A stretch of DNA of 64,000 nucleotides from Cyclobacteriaceae bacterium (GCA_028278585.1 JANQEC010000067.1:1-64000); one strand, 5' to 3'. Shown: positions 26,523 through 35,538, counted from the first letter of the stretch. Notes: generated by a model from the sequence alone, not told the origin. Numbers and translations: made by a program.

Positions 26523-28136
26523 TTAACCAATTCCAGCGTAGTTGATACCTGTCAGTTTGTGCATGTCATAATCAAAAGTTGACAGGTCATCTTTATTGAA
26601 TTTAGAAATATCATCGTACCCACATGATCTTGCCACCACTTTGATCAGGTCCGTGCTGGCACTGAAAAAGTTATTGAGCTGGTTTGCAGAATTCTGAACA
26701 ATGAGCCTGGCACGAAGGTGGTCCTTTTGAGTAGCGACACCTACGGGACAGTTATTGGTATGACAGGCGCGCATTCCCAAACAACCAATTGCCTGAAGAG
26801 CGGAATTGGAAACGGCAATTGCGTCCGCACCGAGCATTAGTGCTTTCGAGAAATCCTCAGCAATCCTGAGTCCTCCGGTAACTACTAGAGTAACATCCTT
26901 AACTCCTTGCTCATCCATAAACTTTCGGGCCCTTGCCAATGCCGGAATAGTAGGCACATTGATATTATTTCTCAGTACCGTTGGAGCAGCGCCGGTTCCG
27001 CCTCCTCTTCCATCGAGTATGATATAATCAACGCCGGTCTCCAAAGCAAAAGCCATATCTTTTTCAAGATGACTGGCCGCGATCTTGAAACCTACTGGAA
27101 TACCACCTGATACTTTTCGTACTTCTTCTGCAAAATTTCGGAAATCAGCTACACCATTAAATTCAGGAAAAGTTGCAGGACTTATCGCTGATTGTCCGGG
27201 CTCCAACCCCCGCACTTCTGCTATCTCTCCTTGCACTTTATTTCCAGGTAAATGACCTCCGGTACCGGTTTTTGCTCCTTGCCCACCTTTGAAATGGAAT
27301 GCTTGCACTTTTTCAATTTTATCCCAGCTAAAACCAAATTGTGCTGAAGCCAGCTCATAGAAATACCTAGAATTGTTGGCCTGCTCATCGGGAAGCATCC
27401 CTCCTTCTCCGGAACAAATACCCGTTCCTGCCATTTCAGCCCCCTTAGAAAGGGCAATTTTTGCTTCTCTTGAAAGCGCGCCGAAACTCATGTCGGAAAC
27501 AAATAAAGGAATATCTAATTCCAGTGGCTTTTTAGCTTTCGGTCCTATGACAACCTTTGTTGCCACTTCATCCTCATCTAGCAAAGGTTTTTTGTGAAGT
27601 TGAGCAGGTAAAAACTGAATATCCTCCCACTTAGGCAATGTATTTCTATCAACACCCATGGCTTCTGTAAATCCATGATGTCCGAGTTTCGTGAGCCCAT
27701 CTTTAGCAAGCGTAGATATCTGTCTTGTATAAGGTTCTGTATCCTCAGGGTGAGTATCTGCATAAAGGCCTTGATATGAATCTCGATCAAATGGCTGAGG
27801 GTTATGTTTTTGAAATGCAACGATCTCAGCTTTATCTACACAAACAAATCCATCTGAAATGATCCCTGTAAATTTCTCAAGCTTCTCGCTATTATTGTAC
27901 GAACTAACTCCTGTATCATAACGATAATCCCAATTGTGAAGGCCGCAGACAATATTATCTCCTATGATCGTTGCATCCGACATTAACGCTCCACGATGCT
28001 GACATCTACCATACAACACGGAAACATTGTCTCCATACTTCACGATCACCAAGTCTGTTTGTTCAGCTAATGCATAGGTGGGGGTTTTTTCTTTCAGATC
28101 AGACAGTTTGATCAGTTGAATTAAATCTTTAGACAT
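26523..28136 (-). CDS. Rieske-fused glutamate synthase-like FMN/3Fe-4S enzyme
   Basis: Residues 1-105 are a Rieske domain (C45-x-H47 in RCQHRG, C64-x2-H67 in VCGLHNW). The rest is a glutamate-synthase FMN barrel with GGQGAKTGTGGHLPGNKV, LDGRGGGTGAAPT and the 3Fe-4S cluster CLGMRACHTNNCPVGVATQ (C452, C458, C463). The glutaminase domain of GltB is absent, so ammonia-tunnel glutamate synthesis is not supported by this gene alone. It leads the operon with the antiporter and the Rieske-ThDP enzyme. A redox role is inferred, and its reaction is unknown. Confidence 0.85.
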   Translation of the reverse strand: MSKDLIQLIKLSDLKEKTPTYALAEQTDLVIVKYGDNVSVLYGRCQHRGALMSDATIIGDNIVCGLHNWDYRYDTGVSSYNNSEKLEKFTGIISDGFVCVDKAEIVAFQKHNPQPFDRDSYQGLYADTHPEDTEPYTRQISTLAKDGLTKLGHHGFTEAMGVDRNTLPKWEDIQFLPAQLHKKPLLDEDEVATKVVIGPKAKKPLELDIPLFVSDMSFGALSREAKIALSKGAEMAGTGICSGEGGMLPDEQANNSRYFYELASAQFGFSWDKIEKVQAFHFKGGQGAKTGTGGHLPGNKVQGEIAEVRGLEPGQSAISPATFPEFNGVADFRNFAEEVRKVSGGIPVGFKIAASHLEKDMAFALETGVDYIILDGRGGGTGAAPTVLRNNINVPTIPALARARKFMDEQGVKDVTLVVTGGLRIAEDFSKALMLGADAIAVSNSALQAIGCLGMRACHTNNCPVGVATQKDHLRARLIVQNSANQLNNFFSASTDLIKVVARSCGYDDISKFNKDDLSTFDYDMHKLTGINYAGIG

Positions 28137-28179
28137 GTGATAAATGAGGTTTGTTAGTAATCAGGTTAGCCGAGTCATT

Positions 28180-28209
28180 CAAAAGTACCTTCATAACAAT
28201 TTAGTCAAT
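28180..28209 (-). promoter_or_regulatory. Putative promoter of the Rieske-antiporter operon
   Basis: On the minus strand TACTTTTG (28180-28187) matches TAnnTTTG and an ATTG (28206-28209) stands 18 bases upstream as a weak -33 element. The predicted start of transcription leaves a leader of roughly 38 bases. Confidence 0.42.
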
Positions 28210-28226
28210 GTAGTCCACATTACATT
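28207..28226 (-). promoter_or_regulatory. Inverted repeat AATGTA-N8-TACATT at the Rieske operon promoter
   Basis: A perfect 6+6 inverted repeat with an 8-base spacer overlaps the putative -33 element, a typical repressor or activator site position. The binding protein is unknown. Confidence 0.4.
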
Positions 28227-28443
28227 CCTTACGAAAAGAGTCGGGGCAACAATTTCCCGTCAATTTGAACTTTTCAAGTTGACTTACGCGCAAGGGTACA
28301 ATTACCGTTAAATCAGAGCTAAATAAAGGGACCATTTTTACCCTGACACTTCCTCAATGAGCATTAGGCTTCTTCTATTTATTCAGAAGAAAAATAAAAC
28401 TCAAAAAGTTGATAACAATAACATAAAATCATTTGTGACATGA

Positions 28444-28451
28444 TAGATTTG
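28444..28451 (+). promoter_or_regulatory. Putative -7 element of the receiver gene (TAGATTTG)
   Basis: TAGATTTG matches TAnnTTTG and ends 20 bases before the GTG start of the receiver gene. No -33 match at standard spacing. Confidence 0.35.
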
Positions 28452-28471
28452 AGGGCCAGTTTTAATTTGCT

Positions 28472-28879
28472 GTGGTGAATAAACTTCAAAAAGTATTACT
28501 TGTAGATGACGATGATATCGTGAATTCGATCAACAAGGTAATTATTAAACATGCAAAATTTGCCGATGAGATCGTAGCTGAAACAATAGCTTCTAACGCT
28601 ATCAATTATATCAAAAATCAAAAGGAGGAAGGTTCTCTTCCAGAACTTATTTTTCTTGATATCAATATGCCTGAAATGGATGGATGGGATTTTGTAGATG
28701 AGTACGTGAAGTTAGGATTTGAAGAAAATGGTCCCCGGATCATCATGCTTACATCATCGATAAATCCTCGGGACGAAAACAGAGCTTCTTTGATCGACGA
28801 AATCACAGATTTCATGTCCAAGCCTCTTTCACCCGAAATTCTTGAAAGGATTTATGCTGAGCACTTCAGTACTAATTAA
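28472..28879 (+). CDS. Single-domain response regulator (CheY-like receiver)
   Basis: The 135-residue protein is a receiver alone: acidic pocket LLVDDDDI, phospho-acceptor Asp in IFLDINMPEMDGWDF, switch Thr in IMLTSS and Lys in FMSKPLS. There is no output domain, so it probably works by protein-protein contact or in a phosphorelay. The start is GTG at 28472 (a second GTG follows directly). It is convergent with a HAMP kinase gene, the two stops overlapping by 8 bases, and is a natural partner for it. Confidence 0.9.
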   Translation: MVNKLQKVLLVDDDDIVNSINKVIIKHAKFADEIVAETIASNAINYIKNQKEEGSLPELIFLDINMPEMDGWDFVDEYVKLGFEENGPRIIMLTSSINPRDENRASLIDEITDFMSKPLSPEILERIYAEHFSTN

Positions 28880-30386
28880 GTCGTAAAACAAACCTTGTCC
28901 CTTTCTTAGGTTCGCTTTCCACCTTGATATTTCCTTTATGGTATGTTAAAATAGTATTAATTATATGCATACCTAATCCGGTTCCATCTGTGTGGGTATG
29001 AAGTCTGACGAAAGGCTTCATTATTTCTTCTCCATGCTTAATTGCATCAAACCCAAGCCCGTTGTCCCGAACGAACAAAATGGTGTGTCCATCTACTATA
29101 GTAGTCTTTACCTCTATCATCAGGTCTTTATCTGGATCCCTGTATTTGATAGCGTTTGATAGCAGATTTTGAAGAATGCTTTTCAAGTGTTGTCCCGGAT
29201 AAAAAATCGTTGGACAAGCTTTGAAATCCTTGCGGATCTTCGCATTTGATTCCTTTATTTGAACAACCAGGTTTCCAACGGCTTCTTTCAAAATGGAATC
29301 GAAATCAAGGCTTTCTTTTTTAATACCCAATTGCTCACGGACCTTGTTGAATTCAACTAGTGCATTCACTGTCGTCTCTAGCTTGACTGCCGACCTTCTT
29401 GCATTGTTTAGGACAGTATCATAGTGGGAACTGCTGATTTTATCCCTATCCAACATCCCCAATAGAGATTTCATGTTCTCTATAGGAGCCTTCAGGTCAT
29501 GGGCTGTTCGGTAAGAAAAATTGATGAACCGATCAATATCATGCTGCGCGTTTTGCAACTTTTCAGCCATTGAGTTAAACGAATCAACAATATCTTCTGT
29601 GATGCTATTGGATCTCAACTTTATTTTTTCGTCGAATTCTCCGGCACCCAGTTTTTCGGCTCCAGCTCGTATATCCTCCAGCGGACCCCAAATTCGAAAG
29701 CTAAATGTGTAAACAGCGATCAGTGAAAAAATCACAAAAACCAAGGTCAAAGTCACAATTAGTTCCATAGAAATCACCTCTTCCCTTTCCACTTCCTTCA
29801 TCAGGTTTTCTGTGAAAATCTCATGTCTAATTAGTATATCTTCGATTTGCTTGTTAAAGCGGTCCTCATCAATCTCTACCCTATCTGCCAGCACCAATGC
29901 TTCATCAAGCCTACCTTCCTCCAAGAAATTCAACACTGCAAAGGCCCCGTTCTCATAATTGGTATGATCAACCTCAAGTTTTTTAACATAGAGCAACAAG
30001 ATTTTTAGACTGCTTTTTTGTGCTTCCTGTTTTGTCTGTTCAAATGAGACTGATACTTGTTCTTCCGCAGCTTTTAAATCCACATCAACATCATTGGCAA
30101 GCCGACGAAATGTACTGTCCGCTATCTGAAAGTTTTGCAGGCTTTGTGGTGAATTTTGACCATCTGTCGCATAGCGAACTGCCCTTTCGAATTCAATGGA
30201 TTGTTCTAGTTGCTTCGTCTCAATTTTAGTGAGAGTTTCAATCAGAGGTAAATCAATTTCCGCAACATCCTCAACATCTCTATGGGTGTTTACAAGACGT
30301 ATCAGCGCCACTGCTCCCAATATGAGAATCAGGGAAATGATCAGCGCACTTCTACGTAGGATGGTATCTCGTACTCGGTTTTTCAT
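28872..30386 (-). CDS. Membrane histidine kinase with HAMP domain
   Basis: Layout over 504 residues: first membrane helix about 13-30, a helical periplasmic sensor (about 35-200, four-helix-bundle like), second helix about 206-230, HAMP (about 232-285), the phospho-acceptor helix SYRTAHDLKAPIENM with His296, and a HATPase domain with NAIKYRD, DNGLGFD and GTGLGMHI. It would phosphorylate a receiver, possibly the one at 28472. It starts 21 bases downstream of the GAF protein gene on the same strand. Confidence 0.92.
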   Translation of the reverse strand: MKNRVRDTILRRSALIISLILILGAVALIRLVNTHRDVEDVAEIDLPLIETLTKIETKQLEQSIEFERAVRYATDGQNSPQSLQNFQIADSTFRRLANDVDVDLKAAEEQVSVSFEQTKQEAQKSSLKILLLYVKKLEVDHTNYENGAFAVLNFLEEGRLDEALVLADRVEIDEDRFNKQIEDILIRHEIFTENLMKEVEREEVISMELIVTLTLVFVIFSLIAVYTFSFRIWGPLEDIRAGAEKLGAGEFDEKIKLRSNSITEDIVDSFNSMAEKLQNAQHDIDRFINFSYRTAHDLKAPIENMKSLLGMLDRDKISSSHYDTVLNNARRSAVKLETTVNALVEFNKVREQLGIKKESLDFDSILKEAVGNLVVQIKESNAKIRKDFKACPTIFYPGQHLKSILQNLLSNAIKYRDPDKDLMIEVKTTIVDGHTILFVRDNGLGFDAIKHGEEIMKPFVRLHTHTDGTGLGMHIINTILTYHKGNIKVESEPKKGTRFVLRLN

Positions 30387-30407
30387 TGGTGAGTTAGGAC
30401 CTGCAAA

Positions 30408-31196
30408 TTAGTCTAATTCTATTTTAGCAGACATTACCCGAATGGTTTCATCCAGATTCATGGTTTCAATCTTTAGCTGGGTGAGTAAGCTCTCGTAATT
30501 TTCACGATCCTCCCAATTAGCCTTTACTAGATCCACTAAAGCTAAAATGGTTGTAATTGGATGTCGAATATTATGAGAAGCGTAAAACGCATGATCTGTT
30601 AGCTTTTTTCTCATTTCCTCCTTTTCCTTATCCACAAACTCTGAAAGGTCTCCGTCAGACATTTTCTCAGGATGGTACCTGGCCAGCCACTGCTTAGAAT
30701 TGTAAGATTGAATGATGTAAGAAAGGGCGATGTGCAGATGAATAACTTCACTGTCCTCCCATTTTCTGATTTTGCCTGATTGCTCTACAAGGATGAAACC
30801 AAATAAGATGCCATTGTACCATACCTGTTGTCCCATCGTAGAGCTAATGTTGTTGGGTATGAGGTAATCATCCATTACCTCAGATAGCCTGGAATCTTTT
30901 GCAGCATTGCTGGCAATAATTGATTGATTTGTGATGAGGTGGTTGTAATACTTTGGATATTCCTTTTGCCAAATAGCATTTTCCTTGCTGAATGAATCAA
31001 GGTTGTAATCATAGAGCTGCATGTTCTCAAAAGCCTCCTTATATGGCTTATATAACCAAAAGGAAGTACGACTCACATGAAGCTCTCTAGCTAGCACCAC
31101 CAACACTTCTCGAACAAAATCCTCAAATCTCCCTTTTGTCAACGATTCTGATTCCGAGAGTTCAAGAAATGTCTTGTATGTCGTCGTGTTTTGCAT
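30408..31196 (-). CDS. GAF protein with isolated kinase phospho-acceptor helices (no ATPase domain)
   Basis: Residues about 15-170 form a GAF domain (LARELHVSRTSFWLYK, MGQQVWYNGILFGFILVEQ). Residues about 190-262 resemble the dimerisation helices of a histidine kinase, with YASHNIRHPITTILALVDLV and candidate acceptor His208, but the protein ends without any ATP-binding domain. It could be a histidine phosphotransfer intermediate or a kinase-modulating sensor. It is upstream of and probably co-transcribed with the HAMP kinase. Confidence 0.78.
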   Translation of the reverse strand: MQNTTTYKTFLELSESESLTKGRFEDFVREVLVVLARELHVSRTSFWLYKPYKEAFENMQLYDYNLDSFSKENAIWQKEYPKYYNHLITNQSIIASNAAKDSRLSEVMDDYLIPNNISSTMGQQVWYNGILFGFILVEQSGKIRKWEDSEVIHLHIALSYIIQSYNSKQWLARYHPEKMSDGDLSEFVDKEKEEMRKKLTDHAFYASHNIRHPITTILALVDLVKANWEDRENYESLLTQLKIETMNLDETIRVMSAKIELD

Positions 31197-31241
31197 TTAT
31201 ACAGGGCGGTGGCAGAGGTAGCTTAATAGGTAAGTTAAGTT

Positions 31242-31661
31242 TTAGTTGGCAAAGATCTGCTCGTCATCTTTAAACGCTTTGAACTCCAATGAATTGCCTG
31301 ATGGGTCCTTAAAAAACATGGTGGCCTGCTCCCCAAGTTGACCTTCAAATCGAATATAGGGTTCAATGATAAACTCGATGTTATTGGCTTTTAATCGTTC
31401 AGAAAGCTGCTCCCAATCTCCCCAATTTAAGACAACTCCAAAATGTGGGACAGGTACATGTTTGCCATCCACAGGATTGGTCTGATCCTCTTTATCGCTA
31501 TCTAGCTTGTGGATCACAAATTGATGACCAAAAAAATTAAAATCCACCCATTGATCTGAAGATCGGCCTTCGGTAAAGCCTAAAACATCGCGGTAAAAAG
31601 ACCTGGTTTCATCCAGATCTTTAACTGGCATAGCCAAATGAAAGGGTCTCAAATTTTCCAT
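31242..31661 (-). CDS. VOC/glyoxalase-family protein
   Basis: From ATG 31661 ([29 protein letters not shown]) the protein has 139 residues; the track start at 31730 would overlap the upstream dehydrogenase gene. The paired beta-alpha-beta-beta-beta pattern, with a conserved His early, [14 protein letters not shown] and [18 protein letters not shown], marks a vicinal-oxygen-chelate metal enzyme. Its substrate is not known. It starts 4 bases after the P5C dehydrogenase stop, so it is likely co-transcribed. Confidence 0.83.
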   Translation of the reverse strand: MENLRPFHLAMPVKDLDETRSFYRDVLGFTEGRSSDQWVDFNFFGHQFVIHKLDSDKEDQTNPVDGKHVPVPHFGVVLNWGDWEQLSERLKANNIEFIIEPYIRFEGQLGEQATMFFKDPSGNSLEFKAFKDDEQIFAN

Positions 31662-31665
31662 ACTT

Positions 31666-33291
31666 CTAAGATAAGAAAGGGTACTTGTAATCAGTTGGTG
31701 GAACGAAGGTTTCTTTGATCGTCCTGGCACTCACCCATCTTAACAAGTTCATCATTGCTCCAGCCTTGTCATTGGTGCCCGATCCACGAGCTCCACCAAA
31801 TGGTTGCTGTCCAACAACAGCACCTGTTGGTTTATCATTGATATAGAAGTTTCCGGCAGCGTTTCTAAGCTTCTTAGTAGCAAGGTCCACTGCATATCGA
31901 TCGCGCGAGAATATTGCACCTGTAAGTGCATATGGAGAAGTTTCGTCAACAACAGTAAGGATCTCATCAAATTTCTCCGGATCATATACGTGAATTGTCA
32001 AGACAGGTCCAAAAATTTCTTCACACATGGTTCTATACTTAGGATCTTCTGCCTGGAAAACAGTAGGCTCAATAAACCACCCTTTCGATCCATCGTAATT
32101 ACCGCCGGCTACCAGCTCAACACCGCTATCCTCTTTCGCCTGATCAATGTATCCGGTAATTTTTTTGAATGACGTTTCATCAATGACAGCATTCACAAAA
32201 TTTCCAAAGTCTTCCGGTGATCCCATCTTGATCTCTTTCAGATCAGCAATCATGAATTTTTTTACATCTTCCCAAATGTTGGAAGGAATGTAAGCCCTGG
32301 AAGCGGCACTACATTTCTGTCCCTGGAATTCAAAAGCACCTCTAACCAATCCAGTAGCCACTTCTTTTGCGTTTGCAGATTTATGGGCAACTACAAAATC
32401 TTTTCCTCCGGTCTCTCCAACGATTCTTGGGTAGGTTTTGTATGTATCCAGATTGGCACCTATTGTTTTCCAAAGGTGTTTGAAGACGCCAGTGCTTCCT
32501 GTAAAGTGAAGTCCGGCAAAATCAGGATGATTAAAGACCACATCTCCGGCAACAGGTCCGTCAACATAAATGAGGTTGATCACACCATCAGGTAAACCAG
32601 CCTCCTGGAATACCTCCATAATTACCTGTGCAGAATAGACCTGCGTGTAATTCGGTTTCCAAACAATCGTATTTCCCATCATCGCAGGTGCTGCAGGAAG
32701 ATTCCCAGCGATCGCTGTGAAGTTGAACGGTGTGATAGCAAACAAAAAGCCTTCAAGCGGTCGGTATTCCATCCTATTCCACAATCCATCCATTGACTCC
32801 GGCTGCTGCATGTAAACTTCCTGCATAAAGGAAACATTGAACCTTAGGAAATCAATAAACTCACATGCCGCATCAATTTCTGCCTGGTGCGCATTCTTTC
32901 CTTGTCCTAACATAGTAGCCGCATTGATCTTTGATCGGTATGGCCCCGCCAATAAGTCAGCTGCTTTCAGGAAAATTGTTGCCCTGTTTTCCCAGGTCAT
33001 GTTTTCCCAAGCCTCCTTCGCAGAAAGAGCTGCATCAATTGCCATTTTCACATGAGAAGCATCGCCTTCAGAAAAATGTCCCAAAACATGCTGATGATCG
33101 TGTGGACAGGTCATTGCTATTTTGGTGTCAGTAGTGACTTTCTCAGCCCCAATGAACATTGGTGCATCCACCTTCGCTTTGTACATTTCTTTGTACTTGG
33201 AAAGTAGTGCATCGCGCTCTGGGGTGCCCGGAGCATAGCTAAGAATTGGTTCATTCACTGGGTCTGGAACAAAAAAATTTCCTTTCGGCAT
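31666..33291 (-). CDS. pruA: L-glutamate gamma-semialdehyde (P5C) dehydrogenase
   Basis: From ATG 33291 ([17 protein letters not shown]) the protein has 541 residues, the size of the stand-alone P5C dehydrogenase (ALDH4-type) family. Signatures: [25 protein letters not shown] for NAD binding, the general base in [10 protein letters not shown], and the catalytic Cys in [13 protein letters not shown]. It oxidises glutamate semialdehyde to glutamate in proline degradation. No proline dehydrogenase is in the window. Confidence 0.93.
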   Translation of the reverse strand: MPKGNFFVPDPVNEPILSYAPGTPERDALLSKYKEMYKAKVDAPMFIGAEKVTTDTKIAMTCPHDHQHVLGHFSEGDASHVKMAIDAALSAKEAWENMTWENRATIFLKAADLLAGPYRSKINAATMLGQGKNAHQAEIDAACEFIDFLRFNVSFMQEVYMQQPESMDGLWNRMEYRPLEGFLFAITPFNFTAIAGNLPAAPAMMGNTIVWKPNYTQVYSAQVIMEVFQEAGLPDGVINLIYVDGPVAGDVVFNHPDFAGLHFTGSTGVFKHLWKTIGANLDTYKTYPRIVGETGGKDFVVAHKSANAKEVATGLVRGAFEFQGQKCSAASRAYIPSNIWEDVKKFMIADLKEIKMGSPEDFGNFVNAVIDETSFKKITGYIDQAKEDSGVELVAGGNYDGSKGWFIEPTVFQAEDPKYRTMCEEIFGPVLTIHVYDPEKFDEILTVVDETSPYALTGAIFSRDRYAVDLATKKLRNAAGNFYINDKPTGAVVGQQPFGGARGSGTNDKAGAMMNLLRWVSARTIKETFVPPTDYKYPFLS

Positions 33292-33323
33292 GTCGGTTTT
33301 ATTTGGATTGAAAAACAAGTGAG

Positions 33324-33331
33324 CAAATCTA
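33324..33331 (-). promoter_or_regulatory. Putative -7 element of pruA (TAGATTTG)
   Basis: Minus-strand TAGATTTG is a perfect TAnnTTTG match about 32 bases upstream of the pruA start. The -33 region has no clear TTTG. Confidence 0.4.
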
Positions 33332-33431
33332 ATCAACACTATTGAAGGAAAGAGTGTTCAACCTTGTTGAAACTATTATTTAGAGATAACTTCCTTGGTT
33401 ATTCAGCCAGGCACTATTCCAGGTCGCATTT

Positions 33432-33770
33432 ATGAAAGAAGAGAAAAATACGGTAGAAAACGATGCGGAAATTATCCCTGTCACAAAAGATAATTACAAC
33501 AAAATATTAAGAATCACATACAAGAGTATGTGGCAACCTCCATTTGTGTTCATTGTGGTTGGAGGAATCTTCGGGCTTCCTTTTTGTTCATTCCTTTTTC
33601 TAGCAAAATTTTCCTTTCTGAATTCTTTTTTGATGGCTCTGATTATTGTTGTGCTTTACACCTGGCTTGGCCCTTTGCTTTATGTAAAACTATCTTATCG
33701 TTTGGCTAAGAAAGATCCTAGAGCGGGGCTAAGAAAGCATCGCCATCTCTCAAAGTTCGACGAGGTGTAA
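33432..33770 (+). CDS. Small two-helix membrane protein
   Basis: The 112-residue protein has a polar N-terminus (about 1-35), two hydrophobic helices (about 36-57, FVFIVVGGIFGLPFCSFLFLA, and 62-83, FLMALIIVVLYTWLGPLLYV) and a basic C-terminal tail (RLAKKDPRAGLRKHRHL). I do not recognise a family. It stands alone between the pruA operon and a convergent HAD gene. Confidence 0.6.
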   Translation: MKEEKNTVENDAEIIPVTKDNYNKILRITYKSMWQPPFVFIVVGGIFGLPFCSFLFLAKFSFLNSFLMALIIVVLYTWLGPLLYVKLSYRLAKKDPRAGLRKHRHLSKFDEV

Positions 33771-33780
33771 TCCCATTGGA

Positions 33781-34464
33781 TCACAGAATTCTTATCAACT
33801 CATCAAGGGATTGGATTGAATAATCTGCCATTGATCTTTTTCTTCCACTTGGGTCGTAAAGAATCGTCTTTATTCCAAATTGTCGAGCCCCATGAATATC
33901 AGTCTTTGGATTGTCGCCAATCATGACACTTTCAATTTTGCTTGCATTGGCCTTATTGAGGGCATCTTGAAAAATTTCGGGTTCTGGCTTTCTTGCCTGG
34001 GATGTTTCAGAAGTAACAATCACCTCAAAGTATTCTTGAATTCCTGATGAGGATAATTTCACTGGTTGTACATCATTGAATCCATTGGTAATGATGTGAA
34101 GCCTGTATTTCTTGAATAAATAGTCTAACGTAATCTTTGCATGTTCAATCAAGTGGGGTTTTCTTGAGCAGTTGTTCATGAAGTAGTTGGAAGATTCTTC
34201 TGCATGAGACTCATCGATACCTACTTTTCTAAAAACTTCCAGGAACCGATTCTCCTTAATGTAGTCTCTATTGATCAGCTTGTTATTGTATTTGAACCAC
34301 ATCTGATCATTTATCTCATAGTAGGTATTAATGAATTTTTTCAAAGAAACAGAACTACTAAGCCCCAATTGATCATACAATTCTGTCAAGGTTTCTTGCG
34401 CATTCTTATCATAATCCCAAAGGGTATGATCAAGATCGAAAAAAATATGTCTGATCTCTTTCAA
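33781..34464 (-). CDS. HAD-superfamily phosphatase (YjjG-type)
   Basis: The 227-residue protein shows the HAD motifs in order: nucleophile FFDLDHTLWD, motif II IITNG, motif III Lys in ARKPEPEIF and motif IV MIGDNPKTDI. The helical cap and length match the YjjG/noncanonical nucleotide phosphatase group. It likely hydrolyses small phosphorylated metabolites. It overlaps the upstream ArsR-type gene by 4 bases. Confidence 0.87.
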   Translation of the reverse strand: MKEIRHIFFDLDHTLWDYDKNAQETLTELYDQLGLSSSVSLKKFINTYYEINDQMWFKYNNKLINRDYIKENRFLEVFRKVGIDESHAEESSNYFMNNCSRKPHLIEHAKITLDYLFKKYRLHIITNGFNDVQPVKLSSSGIQEYFEVIVTSETSQARKPEPEIFQDALNKANASKIESVMIGDNPKTDIHGARQFGIKTILYDPSGRKRSMADYSIQSLDELIRIL

Positions 34465-34844
34465 CGGTGGTAGCTTCTGGCTTCAATCTTATTTTTAGCC
34501 AAAGCCCTGTTGGCACTCATGGTTTCATACACCTCAAGGTCTTTCTGAAGTTGTGGGTCTCTTTCAAGGAAATTGAATATTTGACTTACCATATCGTATC
34601 CTTCTTCTTTGATGCTATAAAAGACCCATTGATCAAATTTTCTGGCTGTGACCATCCCCGCATTCTTTAAATAGGTGATATGTCTTGAGGTTTTCGTTTG
34701 AGTAAAATCAAGGATCGATTCAAGGTCAGTAATGCACAATTCTTCTTTTTTGTACAGAAGATGAATGATTCGGGTGCGGGAGTCATCAGCAAACGACTTA
34801 AAAATTTGAGTGCCATATGCAAGGTTAAAATTCTTGAGCCTCAT
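34461..34844 (-). CDS. ArsR-family transcriptional regulator
   Basis: The 127-residue protein is a winged helix-turn-helix of the ArsR type: KSFADDSRTRIIHLLYKKEELCITDLESILDFTQTKTSRHITYLKNAGMVTARK. I see no CxC metal site of the classical kind, although a lone Cys follows the first helix, so metal sensing is unproven. It is divergent from the beta-sandwich lipoprotein-like gene at 34917, with an inverted repeat between them. Confidence 0.88.
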   Translation of the reverse strand: MRLKNFNLAYGTQIFKSFADDSRTRIIHLLYKKEELCITDLESILDFTQTKTSRHITYLKNAGMVTARKFDQWVFYSIKEEGYDMVSQIFNFLERDPQLQKDLEVYETMSANRALAKNKIEARSYHR

Positions 34845-34870
34845 TATTTTCTCCTTACTTTTACCGAAGT

Positions 34871-34893
34871 TAAACTTTTCACGTTAAAGTTTA
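34871..34893. promoter_or_regulatory. Inverted repeat between arsR-like and divergent gene
   Basis: TAAACTTT-TCACGTT-AAAGTTTA is a perfect 8+8 inverted repeat centred in the 72-base divergent region. It is well placed to be the operator of the adjacent ArsR-type regulator. Confidence 0.55.
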
Positions 34894-34916
34894 TCAAAGA
34901 ATATAAATCAATACAC

Positions 34917-35537
34917 GTGCGGATCTTAATAACGTTTTTTACAGTATTCCTAATTACCGGTTTTTGCTATGCGCAGGAGCAAGACAAAGAGATTATTCAA
35001 TTCACAGGAGTGGTTTTTACCCAGGACAGTACAACAGTAGTCCCCGGTGTTCACATTTATATTCCTAAATCCGGGCGGGGTACCACTTCCAATCCGTATG
35101 GCTTTTTTTCTATGCCTGTTTTAGAGGGAGACAGTGTTGTCTTCAGCGCCGTTGGTTTTAAGAGATCTTTTTATATCGTACCTAAACATACCGGGAATTC
35201 GAGCAGCTTACAACTTATCGTTACCCTTAACGATGATATTCAATTTCTTGAAGAGGTAGAGATCAGACCATATCCTACTGAGGAAATGTTCAAGGAGGCA
35301 CTGATTACGATGGAGCTTCCCTATGAAAAGGAGTATGCGAATATTCACCAATGGATGAATAGCGAGATCATGCGTAGAGGCTATTATGATCTTCCAAACT
35401 CACCAAATGCCAATCATAGGTATTTTGTACAACAGCAATTTCAGGCATACATCAATCGATATTCACCACCACAAAATCAATTGTTGAACCCATTTGCCTG
35501 GGCCAATTTTATCAATTCCCTGAAAAGGAAAAAGTAG
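34917..35537 (+). CDS. Exported carboxypeptidase-regulatory-like (beta-sandwich) protein
   Basis: The track ORF runs back to 34698, antisense through the arsR-type gene; the likely start is GTG 34917 (VRILITFFTVFLITGFCYAQ, a signal peptide), giving 206 residues. The next part, FTGVVFTQDSTTVVPGVHIYIPKSGRGTTSNPYGFFSMPVLEGDSVVFSAVGF, is the CarboxypepD_reg-like fold seen at the start of TonB-dependent receptors. The remainder (about 110-206) is unrecognised. It is probably a periplasmic or outer-membrane-associated protein. Confidence 0.7.
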   Translation: MRILITFFTVFLITGFCYAQEQDKEIIQFTGVVFTQDSTTVVPGVHIYIPKSGRGTTSNPYGFFSMPVLEGDSVVFSAVGFKRSFYIVPKHTGNSSSLQLIVTLNDDIQFLEEVEIRPYPTEEMFKEALITMELPYEKEYANIHQWMNSEIMRRGYYDLPNSPNANHRYFVQQQFQAYINRYSPPQNQLLNPFAWANFINSLKRKK

Positions 35538-35538
35538 G

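Larger units (their letters stand above)
28137..28471. other. Divergent intergenic region (335 bases)
   Basis: This gap separates the Rieske operon (minus) from the receiver gene (plus). It holds the minus-strand promoter at 28180-28209, the AATGTA...TACATT inverted repeat at 28207-28226, and a plus-strand -7-like TAGATTTG at 28444-28451. I saw no gene, RNA or terminator in it. Confidence 0.6.

Noticed and set aside
26523-28136. Glutamate synthase large subunit (GltB)
   Set aside because: The glutaminase domain is absent and a Rieske domain occupies the N-terminus, so the classical function is not supported.
34698-34916. Upstream extension of the beta-sandwich protein gene
   Set aside because: It is antisense to the ArsR-type gene, and the signal peptide begins only at GTG 34917.
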